The notes under the pieces are model-generated. The model did no database searches. It had not been told where the DNA came from and saw only the letters and a program-made list of their open reading frames with translations. A program made the translations under genes and the position numbers. Of a DNA stretch of 42,427 nt, positions 14,405-26,400 are shown in pieces (within the stretch, counting starts at the first letter, position 1; each line of letters starts with the position of its first letter). This DNA is from Candidatus Omnitrophota bacterium (GTDB lineage: Bacteria; Omnitrophota; Gorgyraeia; Aquiviventales; Aquiviventaceae): positions 1 to 42,427 of the forward strand of contig JAHFGX010000009.1 of assembly GCA_023247215.1 (NCBI GenBank). Reading direction: 5' to 3'.

Positions 14405-17400
14405 ATGACACGGTGGACCAAACCCGTTGCCGTTGTGCTCGCCTGGACGATGGGGTTCGGCCCCGCGACCCCGGCCGTCTTTGCGTACCAGACGACCCTG
14501 CGCCCGGCCGCCACCGATGGCAGTGGGGTCGAACGGGAGCTCCGTGGGGACCGTGGCTGGGCCGTCGGAGCCGGCGTCCCCAGCCAACCCGTCACCCCAG
14601 TTCCACCGGACGAGCTGGAACGGCGCAAGGCCGACGCGCGCCAGCAGGCCGAGGCGCTGCCCAACACGGTGCAGCAGGCCGCCTACACCCTGCCGCCGGG
14701 GCGCGTGCCGCAGTCGGCGATCCCGCTCCTTGAGCAAGCACTCTCCCAGGCGGTAACCGAGGGACGCCTGCGGCAATTTCAGGTGACCCCGGCTGCCGAC
14801 GGCTCCGTTCAGGTCGAGGTGAGCTATGTCGCGCCGGAACCCAGCGCCGAGGTGGCTCGGCTGGTCGTCGAGGCGGTCGCGCAGGCGCTGTCGGCGGACC
14901 GCGGAGACGCTGAGGCGATCAGCAAGGGCACGGCGGGCATCACCGAGCTCAGCGCGCAAGCAGCCATTAATCGGCAACGCCGGCCCCTGTCCGAGCGGCC
15001 GGATATCGCGCCGTTCATTGAAGAAGCGCGGCAGTTCTGGCGGGAACGCGCAGGCGACCTCGCCGGCCTGACGCTGCCGGCGCCGGCCACGGCCGACGAC
15101 CTGATCGAACGTCTCAGCCACGTCGAGCTGGTCAGAAGCGATCCGCAGTACGGGCCGGCGATCTTCAGCAGCCTCGCCGATTCGCGGGGCCTGCCCCGGT
15201 TAGGCTACCAGGCCGGGACGATTGATCGAGTGCGCCGGACCGTCCTGGTCTCCGAAGATTTCGCCGATTTCCTGCTCCCGCTCATTCAGGCTGACGATTC
15301 CCTCCAGCATTCCTCCCTGCAGTCGCTCGCCGCGTATGTCGGCGAAGAGGCGTTCTCCACGTTTGTGGAGGGATTGCTGCGAAGCGTCGTTGGGGATCGG
15401 GCGTCCACCCCGCGCGAGCGGACCCAGTTCCTCAAGTTGGGCCTCACGCGGCTCCTCATTGCCGCGGCCAGCCATGACGCGTACGAGGCCCACGCCTACC
15501 CGTTCTCCATCGAACGCGCTCATCAGGGCGCCCAACGGATTGAGCAGGTGGTCGTCGGGCCAAGCGCCTTCACCCCGTCCCATCAATCCGACAGCCTGCT
15601 CGACGACCTGTTGAAGTTCATCTTTCTCCAGCACGCAGGCTTGGTGCCGGATATCCACGCGGCGAATCTCCTCATTGACTGGAGGCCCACGGAAGCCATC
15701 AGCCAGCAGCAGGACGGACGCCGGTTCGTCAGCTATCAGATCCGGCACGACTCCGTGGCGCCGGAGGATCTGCGCGCCCTCATCGGCCAGGACGTGGGTG
15801 CGGCCGACCGCCTCACGCTGGTCGCGGTGGACGGCACGCCCCTGGCGGTGCTCTACGAGCCGGGAGCGCCCGGCAGCGCGGCTCGCCCAATCCCGCTGCT
15901 CAATGATGCGCGAGCCTTCGAAGAGGCCTGGAGCGAATACCTGCGGGTCAGCGTCCCTGTGTCCGAGCGGCGCATCGTGGAGTTCCACGACGTCGGCCGG
16001 GGCGATGTCCACATCGCGGGAGGCAAAGGCGCCAATCTGGGCGAGATGATCCGGCGGGGAGAGCCCGTGCCGCCCGGCTCCATCGTCACGGCCTTCGCCT
16101 ACCGGCAGTTTCTCACGACCAACCCCCAGCTCAAAACCGCGATCCTGGAGCTCATGAAAGACTTAGATGCGACGGACTCGGCCCAGACCGAACACGCCTC
16201 CCGCAAGATCGAAGAGCTGATCCTCCAAACCCCGATCTCCCCGGAGCTCGACCGCGAGCTGCGCGCGGCCTACCGGAGTTTGAGCGAGCGCCTGGGGCAT
16301 CCCAATCACGACCTCAAGGTGGCCATGCGCAGCTCCTCGACGAAGGAAGACCTGGCCACGGCCGCCTACGCCGGGCAGTTGGAAACCTACCTGAACATCC
16401 AGGGGCAAGACGCCGTCGTGGAGACGCTGCCGCGGGACTGGGCGAGCCTCTATACGAAGCGCGTCATCGAGTTCCGCGACGTCCAGATTCTGGCGCAGTT
16501 TGCGCAAGAGGCGGATCAGGCCGCGCTCGCCGAGATGAGCGCGGCCTTGCACCAGGAGCCGGGGTTTGTCCAGCTCGCGAAGTTCCTGGGGGATGTGCGC
16601 GAGGACCCGAAGACCAAAACCTCCCCGCAGTCCAGCTACGCGAGGCTGCGCAACTGGCTTCGCCAGCACCCGGATCGCTACCCCGGGGCCCTGGAGACAC
16701 TCGAGGCGATTGCCGCGGAGTTTATTGACCCGGAGCATGTGGAAATCGCCGTGGTCATGCAGGAACAGATCGAGAGCCAGCGCTCCTTCGTCCTGTTCGG
16801 CGTGGATCCGGCGACGGGGTGGACCGGGCGCCACTTCGGCGGCAACGCCCGGATCTTGAGCATCGCGGTCAACTACGGGATCGGCGAATCCATCGTGCAG
16901 GGGCTGGTGACGCCCGACCTCTTCACGGTCCTGGCCTCTACGGACGACGCCGGCAGCCGGCGCTACCGCATCCTCCGGCGGACCCTCGGGCCCAAGACGA
17001 TCCAGACCCGGTACCTCGAACGGCTGTTTGCCGACGTCCCAACTTTCAGCGAGAACGACCTGCGCATCGTGGCGGACGCCGTCAAAGCCCTGGCTCCGCT
17101 CGTTGAGGAGGCCCGCCACCGGGATGCCGAGGCGCGCAGGGCGGGCGGCGAAGGCCTGAACCTCTTCGAAGAGGTGCGGGCGGCGGCGGAGGAGGCGCAC
17201 ACGCTCTCCGGGTTGGACGCGGCCTACCGGGCGCGGATCTCCGAATCCACCAGCGTTCAAGACCGGCTCGCGGATCCGGCGACGGACCTGGTGCGCGTGG
17301 CGTATGAACTGTTCCGAGTGGCGGAGATCAAAGAACTGGAAGAGCTTCCCACGGAGTCCGAGCTGCGCGAGCAGGGCATCCGCGTGGGCCTGAAGGAGTT

Positions 17401-20400
17401 CGCCACGCTGGCCCGCATCGCCAGGGCGCTCAACGAACGTCGCCGGACCGCCGAAACCCTGATCTTTGACGCCGACCTGCGCGACCAATTCGCCGCCACC
17501 GAGCAGGAAATCCTGGAGTTGGCCCGGATCGCCGATGGCAGCATCGAGGCCTACGGGGACGTGCGGGACATGGAAGGGGCGATGGACCGGCCGGTCGGGG
17601 ACCCGGATAATCGCAGCTTCATCGTCCAATCACGGCCCTGGGCGTCGGCGACGGATCAGGATAACCCCGCGCTCTACCGCGACGAACTGACCCGGATTGC
17701 CGTGGAACAGCTCGTCATCGAGGGCCGCGCCACCCGCCCGCGCTCCGATACCGAGCCGCTTCAAGGCCCAGGCATCACGCTGCTGCTCAAAGGCATCCCC
17801 ACCGGGATGGCGTTTTCCGGCCGGCTCGTCGTCTTGGATGAGACCTCCGGGGTGCCCTACGAAGACCAGATCGAGCCGGGCGACATCATCTTTGCGGAGG
17901 AAACCACCCCCCAGCATTTCCGCGCCATGCAGAAGTCCAATGGGGTGATCACCCTGCGAGGAAGCAACCTGTCCCATGCCGCCATCGAGTCGCGCGGGCT
18001 GGGGATCTCCACCGTCGTGGGCGTGGAGACCTATCTGCGGGAGCTTCGGGAAACGGATCCGGCCCATTACGACGCCGTGATGGCGGCGCTTCGGACCGGC
18101 ACCACGGTCACCGTGGACGGCAACAACGGATTCGTCTACCTGGACGAGCTGCCCACCGCGCGCGAGCGGATCGAGGTGGACATCTCGCGGGCGAACAAGA
18201 ACACGCTGCGACGGAAAGTCGGATTCATCCTCGCCAACGCGCTGACGGCGGCCCGCGCGACCAAGCTGGCCCAGATCAACTGGCTTTACGCCATCAGCCT
18301 GCTCCGCGCCGAGTTCAGCTTCGGCTACATCGGCATCCACCCGCGCGCGATCATCGCGTACGACATGATGCGCCTGCTCGACGCGGAGCGCGACGGCACG
18401 ATCACGGACGCCGAGCGCGGCGCCCTGGCCCACTACCGCGAGGCGGAATCCTGGGCGTCCCTCGAGGGGGACATCACCGTGTTGCAGGCCCATCCGAACG
18501 TGGTCCGTCAGATCCAGACCCGCATCAAGGGCTTCACGCCGGCAGGCTGGACGCGGCCCTCCGCCATCCGCTACTTCCGCGAGATGCACTATGCGACGAT
18601 CGGCCAGATCGCGGCGTCGTTCGGAAAGGATCAGGTCAAGGTCTACCGGTTCCTCGACTTCAAGCTGCGGGAGCTCAAGAACCTGATCGGCGGCGACCTG
18701 TTCTTTGAAACCGCCGAGCGCTCCTCCATGATCGGCTATCGCGGGCAGACCTACCTGAACGCCCCGGAGAACCTGGCCGGCTTCGAGCTGGAGGTCGAGG
18801 TGCTGGCCGACCTGATCGAGGACGGCGTGCAGATTGATCCCATGCTGGCGTTCGTGCGCAACCCGGCCGAGCTGCAGCAGAGCCTGGAGTTCGTGCTGGC
18901 GATCTTCCGGCGCCGAGGAATCATGCCGCGGAACCTCGGCATGATGTCGGAGATCCCGGCCAACGCCTCGCAGGTCCAGGAGTTTGCGCAGCTCCTCTCG
19001 ACGGCGGCGCAGCAGTACGGGTTCCAGTGGTATTTCTCGTTCGGCACCAACGACCTCACGCAGGGGATCCTCCACGCCGGACGGGACGAGCCCGCTCTCC
19101 ACAGCTTGAACCTGGGCAAGACGGTGTCGGCCTACACCGCGGCCAGCCGCTTTGTCACCAAAGATGCAGACGGGAATTACATCCTCCGGGTCTACGATGA
19201 ATCCCGTCCCGGCGTGATTCGCGCCATCAGCACCGTGTCCAACGCCAGCCGGCAGTACCACGGCAAGACCGGGCTCTGCGGCGAGGCGCTCAACCGCTTG
19301 GCGCTCTCGAACCCGGAGGGGGCGGCGCAGATCGCCGCGCTGCTGGATTCCGGCGGCACCGGGGTGCGCGAGTTCCTTAATTCGGCGAAGGTGTTCTACG
19401 ATGCGGAGCTTCGGCTGGGCATGGTGCCGTCGGCCGTCGCCAGCCGCGCCACCATCCTGGCCGAAGGCACGTCAACCGCCAGCCAAGGGGCGGCGGCGCG
19501 CACACTCGTCCTGATCAATACGCTCGAGGACCTGAAGATCAAGCGCGTCTATCCGGGCGACATCGTGGTGTTCCGGGGCAGCGTCAGCGGCGTTGACCTC
19601 GGCGATCCGGAGATCCGGCGGGCCATGAGGGCGGCCAGCGGCGTCGTGACGGAGCTGGACTCCCCTGAGTCGGAGCATGCCCAGCTCGCCGCGGCGCTCA
19701 AGATCCCAGCCTTGCTGGGCGTCCAGCGGCTCTTTAGCCAGGTGGCCGATCTGGAAACGGCCACGGTGGATTTCCAGCGGGGCAAGGTCTATCGGGGCAC
19801 GCTCAGTCTGGATGAAACGGATCCGACGCAAGAAGGCCTGTTGCGCGTTCCCGAGTGGACCCCGGATCACGAGCTGTCGCGGCTCGAGGTGCGCCGGACT
19901 AGCGCCGGGCCGGTGTACCAGGCGCTCGGCATCCATCCGTTAGTGTTCTTCGACGCAGATGACGGGACGCTGGCCGACGCCGAGCTGGCGGGGCGGATCG
20001 CCGCGCTGCGGGGCGGCCAGCCCGGCGCGGAGGCGGCGCTGGAGCGGCGGCTGTATGACGCCTACCGGTCCTATGCGCAGCGCAACGGGCAGGTGACGAC
20101 CGTCATCGAGAATGACAGCCTCACCTCGGACGACTACCGCGCGTTGGCCGGCGGCGCGCGCTACGAGGACGAGGAGATCAATCCGCCGCTGGGGCTGACC
20201 CAGTTCTTGCGGGTCCTGCGGAGCCGCCCGGACGGCCGGGGATTTGAGGACCTGCTGCGCCTGCAGTTGCGCGTGGTCAACCGGCTCCATCGCGAAGGCC
20301 ACCGCGTGGCGTTTGCGATCAACGGCTTGCGCGTCGAGGAAGAAATGGCGGAGGCGGCCCGCATCATCCAGAGCGAAGTGCCTGACCGCGGCTTCCCTGT

Positions 20401-23400
20401 CGGCTGGAAGATCACCACGGCCCCCAACAACTACCTGGTGATTGACGAGCTCATCCGCATCGCCGAGGCGGGGCTGGGCCGGCCGCTCGACTTCATCTTC
20501 GTGGACCAACAGGAGTTGGCCTTCGCCGAGCAGTTGGCCGACGCCGACAACCCCTTGGTCCGGGCGGCCATCAGCGAGGTCCAGCTTCAAGAAGCGATCT
20601 ACGCGCCGCTGCGAGTCATCCGCGATGCCGCGAAGCGCCACCAGATCGCGTTTGCAGTGGATGAGCATCCCCTGCTTTTGGATCGCCCCTTGCCCGCCGC
20701 TCCGGCGCCGGTGCCCGGGAGCGAGACCATTCCTGACGAGGCTGTGCGGGCGTGGGCGCAGAATCAGGCCGAGTTCTTGGGAGCCTCCAGCATCGAGGTG
20801 GTGGATGGTTCCGACTGGGGGCATCTCATCCGGGAAGCGGTCCAGGCAAGCCAGGAGCGACACGACGGCAAGTTCATTGATCTGGGCAATGGCACCTACC
20901 TGGCCCGGTCGCATCCCCTGGATACGGCGCGGACCGAATCGCGCACGTACGTGGCGACCGATGATGAAGCGGATAAAGGGTTCATCGGCCAAGCGGGGCT
21001 GAACAACTGGCGTCGGGCCAGCGGGCCGGACGGGTTGGAGCAGAAGATGAACTCGCTGCAACACGGCGCCGCCGCAGGGCAGAAGCTGTACGTCATCCCG
21101 TACTTGATGGGGCCGGCTCGCTCCCCATTGGAGCAGTGGCTGGGCGGGGCGTACGTCACGCCGAGCCGCTATGTCGCCTTGCAGAATATCATCATGTCGC
21201 GCCTCGGCCAGCCGGCATGGGAGGCCATCGAACGGTCCGGAACGTTTGTCCAGGGCCGCCACACCACTGGAAACCTCGAGACGCTCAACCGCGGCGAGAC
21301 CGGCCCGGAGGATGACGAGCGGCATTTCGTCACCTTTGCCAGGGAACGCACGATCGAGCACCACGGATCCGAATACGGCGGCAACGCGCTCTTCGGCAAG
21401 ATCCCCCATGGGCTGCGCCTGGCCTCGTTCGACGCCCACCAGAACGGGTGGCTCGTCGGGCAGGGAGGGTTGTTCGGTTTCAGGGACACGCAGACCGGCG
21501 AGGTCAAATACTTCGCCGTGTTCCTGCCGAGCGGCTCAGGCAAGACGAACCTGGTCATGACGCAGTCCTCGCCCGATGACCGCTACCAGATCGAGACCTT
21601 GGGCGATGACATCGTCTATTTCCGTCGAGAGGGTGACCAGGTCTTCGCGATGAACCCGGAAAACGGCATCTTCGGCATCGCGCCGGGGACCAACGTCAAG
21701 ACCAACCCAAGCGCCATGGCGGCCATCGGCCCGGGCAGCGATACCATCTTCACCAACGTCGCCCTCAACACGCAGACGAACGAGGTGTGGTGGGAGGACA
21801 AGACCGATGAGTACCCGGCCGATCTGGACCACTGGGAGGATTGGCGGGGCATCCCGATTCTGGATTCCCGACGCGTCGAGCTGGCGGTCCGGGCGATGTC
21901 TCAGCGGGCCCCAGCCGTGCAGGAGATCCTCCGAACGTTTGCCACCGAGCTCGTGAACACGCCCCAGAGGGCGGCGAGCGACAACACGTCCCAGAAGCCG
22001 ATGAGCGACCGACTCAGGCAGCGGGCGGTGGAGCAGCTCTCCGTGCTGCCGGACGTCACGCGGGCGCAGGCGGCCGCCTGGGTGGATGCGGTGCGCACGC
22101 AGCTCCTCTGGGCGCAGCCGAACAGCCGGTTCACGACGCGCCTGACGAACCTCCCCACCGTGTCTCCGGAGTGGGACAACCCCCAGGGCGTGCCGATCAG
22201 CGGGATCATCTTCGGCGGGCGGGTCAGCTCGCCTCGCGAACCGCTCCTCCGGGAGCTCCGTTCGGTGTATGAAGGGATCTACGACGGCGCCGTGATGGGG
22301 GTGGAGACGACCGCCGCCATTGAAGGGGGCACGCAGTTCCGCTCCGACCCGATGGCCATGATGGGATTCTTCGGTCCTCGGGAGGATCAGTATTTGGAAG
22401 ACTGGCAGCAGATGTTCACGGGAACCGATGTGAGGTTCTTCCATGTCAACTGGTTCGGCAGGGGTCCGGACGGCCAGTTTCTCTGGCCCGGCTACGGCGA
22501 GAACAAGCGTCCCCTCCAGCTGATGGTTGATCGGATGGAAGGTCGAGGGGACGTCGTCGAGACGCCCGTCGGCAATTATCCCACGCCGGCGTCGCTGCAC
22601 TTGGAAGGGCTGAACATCCCGCCAGCGAACGTCGCCCGCTTGACGACCTACGACCCGGCGGAATGGACGGCCGAGATGGTCCGGCGCACCGACTTTTTTG
22701 CGCAGTTCGGAGACCACCTGCCGGACTGGATGTGGCGGCAGCATGAGCGCGCGGTGGCGGGGGTCATGGCGCCGCAAATCTTTCCTCTTCTGATGGCATC
22801 TCCCGAGGGCCGTCGCGTCGAGACCGCGGACGAGATCGCGCCTCTCCTTCAGGAGCTGTTCCGCGCAGACCGGCGGCTGCTGACCGCCGAAGCGCCGGTG
22901 ATCGCGCAGCAGTTGTCCGAGCGCTGGGACGAGCTTCGGGCCGCGGCCGCTCAACGCCAGGCCGCTGATGTCGGGCTCCTGGCGTATCCCCGATTGGGTC
23001 AAACGGATCGCGCGCTCATTAACAGGATCACCGACCGGCCGGAAGCGCGGGAGATCTTGGCGCAGGTCTATCTCGGATTGCGCGAGCGATCCGAAGCGGT
23101 GGAAGCGCTCGCAGCCCTGGGAATTGATCCCGCGCTGGCTGAGGCCTGGGTCGTACAGATTTCACAAGCGACGGCGATGGTCGGCTCTGCCCGCGGGCCA
23201 GCCGGCCCAGGCGCTGTGGCGGAGGTTCGGCCGGAGCTGCGCGCCGTCGCCCCGGAGCTCTTCGGCGACCACACGGTCAACGGGCACCCCCTCAACACCG
23301 AGGCGGTCATCGCGCTGCTGGCTGAGGACCCGGCCATCGGCCAGGCGATCCCCAAGGTCCTGACCGCCCGCCGGGAGCTGCTGGAATCACCGGCCCCGGT

Positions 23401-26400
23401 CAGAGAGAAGCACGGCTGGGTGCCGTGGGGCCAGCAATTCACGGACGCCGATGGGACCACCCGAACGTTCCGCGACATCGTCCTTGGGCAGATCCAGAAT
23501 TTCCTCGGCATCGAGAGCGAGCTGGCCTGGCGGCTCAACGACGACGTGCCCGTGCCGGATGATGCCAATCCGCTCAAGAATCCAGGACTGGAGCTGACCG
23601 GCCCGTGGAATCCGCTGGACATGGCCATGAACCAGTTGAACGCCGGCGTGCCCTCGATCATGCCGGATGAAGAAGACGCTTCGCCGCCTTGGTTCCGGCC
23701 CTCCGGCGTGCCCGCGGACCAGCCCATCGGCGTCATGCTGGGGCGGCGCAACATGCGGCAGATTCTGGCTGGCGAGTGGGGGGACGGCACGGCGCCACGG
23801 CGCTACGAGGTGGTCAAGCGAGGCCGGGATCGGGTCTACACGATTGGCAAAGCGCGCCGTGACTGGCCGACGATGTTTCCCCGCCTGCCCGGCATCCACC
23901 TGCGCGATCCCTACGTCACGGTCCACGGCAAACCGGCCCCCGCCATCACCATCTCCGCCGCCATCCACCTGCTCAACAACTACGGCTCCCTGGTGCGGGA
24001 AGAGTCCGGCGTCTACCAGTACATCCCCAAGACGCAAACCCCCCAGGAAGCGCTCATCGTGGAGCATCTGCTTCGCAAGCTGGAAGACCTGGCAGGCCTC
24101 CCGCACGGCAGCATCAAGGTCGCCATGCTGTATGAAGAAGGCGTCCAGGGGCGCTACCTGCCGGCGATCGCCTGGGTGTTGCGGAATCGGCTCGTGAAGT
24201 GGAGCGACGGCCGCTGGGACTACCTGGGCAGCCTCTTGGAGATGTGGAAGGACGAAGCGGTCTTTCCGGATCCTCAAACGATCGGCATGGCCTCTCCCAG
24301 CATGATGGCCTATCAGCGCTACAGCGCGCTGATGATGCTGATGATGGGCATGAAGCACGGCGAACTGACCAACGGCGGCAAGGTCGGCGGCATGGCGGCC
24401 GTGATGATCTACCAGCCGGATGACCCCTACGGCCGCTCGCGCTACAACCCGATCGCCCTTCGCGCGATGACCATTGATAAGCGGCGGGAACGAGCCACGC
24501 ACCTCATCTTCGTTCCAGAGGAACCGTGGGAAGAGGGTCGGACTGTCACGCTGGAGGAGATCCTCTCCGGAGCGGTCACGGGGCGGCTGTACGACGGCTT
24601 GCGGCAAAGCTGGGTGGCCAGCCCTGATCCGGCCTACGTCGCCGCCGGCAACGCCGAATTGGTGGCCGAGCTTACCGAGTTACAGGCCAGGTTCTCCGCT
24701 CCCGAGGAGACGGTCGAGGTGAACGGCCGACGCATCCCAACGGTGAACAGCGGGCTGACCACCGCGGAGCGCGAGCTGTTCCAGCGGCGCGGCCTGATCA
24801 ACCAGGAGGGCAAGATTACGCCCTGGGTGGTCACGCGGGAGATGGTGGACGCGCCGGAAAAAATCTTCACCCAGGAGCGGTGGGAGGCGATCTACGGCGT
24901 TCCGCAAGGCGACATCACCATCGAACGCATCCAGAACGCCTTCTTCCAGGGGGCCCAATACGGCTTCCAGATCCTCAACGGCAATTACGCCGCGGCCGTT
25001 GACGACTACGAAGCCATTCCTGGGGATTCCGCCACCGGCTTCCGGCGGTTCATGAACGACCTGGCGACCTACCGGATTTACGTCAACCAGCTCTGGGTGC
25101 TCTTCCATCACGGCGCCGCCATCACGCAAGACGGTTGGCTCAAAGCCCCGAAACTCACCGAGGACGGGGTAATCCCCGGCGAGAACGCCGTCTTCCTGAG
25201 AGCCGGCACCACCATGACGCCGGAGGTCTTCCAACAGCTCTGGGACCTGCACAACCAGTGGACGGAGGCGTTCTTCAAGGAGCAGGACCGGCTGGCCGAG
25301 CAGGACCCCACCCGCGCGCCGCGCTTTGATCGGTCCAAAGCGCCCATCATCATGGACATTTTGAAGCGGCAGATTCTAGCGCCCCGCTTCATCCAGCACA
25401 GCGCCCGCGTCCTGTTCTCGGTCGCTGAAGCCGATGACGCCACGCGCGAGCAGTACTTGCGGGCGATCTTCGCGCCCACGCGCGAGGCGGTGGTGGCCGA
25501 GGTGGCCGCCGGCACGCTGCCCGCCGAGGCCCTTGAGGTGCACGACCACGTCTACGACATCTTCCCGCCGCAAGAGCGCGCGACGGTCCAGGACGGTGGC
25601 GCCACAGGCAGTACGGCGTATGGGCGCTTGGGCGCGACCGACCGGCGATTGATTAACGGAATTGTCGAGTCACCCCAGGCGAGGGAGATCCTGGCTGGAT
25701 TCTACCTTGGGCTGCACGCGCACGAGGAGGCGGTGGAGGGGCTGGTCGCGCTGGGGATTGACGCTGACTCGGCGGAGGCCTACGTGACCCAGGTCGCTCG
25801 CCCGACGGCGGTGCTCGATTCCGCTCGCGGCAGGTCGCCAGGCGACAAAAGCCCCGTGACGCGTGAGGAAGTAAACGGCGTCATTCAGTCGAACATCCTT
25901 AGTCTGGCGGACCTGCCGTATCGCGAGCAGGTGAAAGCGCTGGGCATTACCGCCGCGGCTGAGGAGGATGCGTTGGCACTTCAGCGCGGCGTGCTGGTGC
26001 CGCAGTTCAGCCATGCCCTGAACCATGTAGTGAGCCCGGCGATGGCGGAGCACGCAGTGGACGTGTCCGATCCCACGTGGATCGTCGTGCACTCCTCGGT
26101 GTTCAGCCAGGCGCCGGATGCGCCGATCCTGTATCAGCGCCTGCGCGAGGAGGTGGAGCGGGTGCGTGGAACGAGTGAGCGCGCCATCCGATTCGCCTTG
26201 GCCGTGGAAGGGACGGAGAGCCTGGCGGATGCCGAGCAGCGCGCCGCAGTCCTGTTTCCAGCCGTTCCCGGAACGGCGAGTGACCTTGCCGCGCTCTCGA
26301 AAGACAGTTTTGATCTGATCGTGCCGTCGGTGGGCGATGCGGACGCCCTCTTGGGGATGCTGGAAGCCTCCATGCCGGAGAGTCGTGTCGGCAGCGTGAT

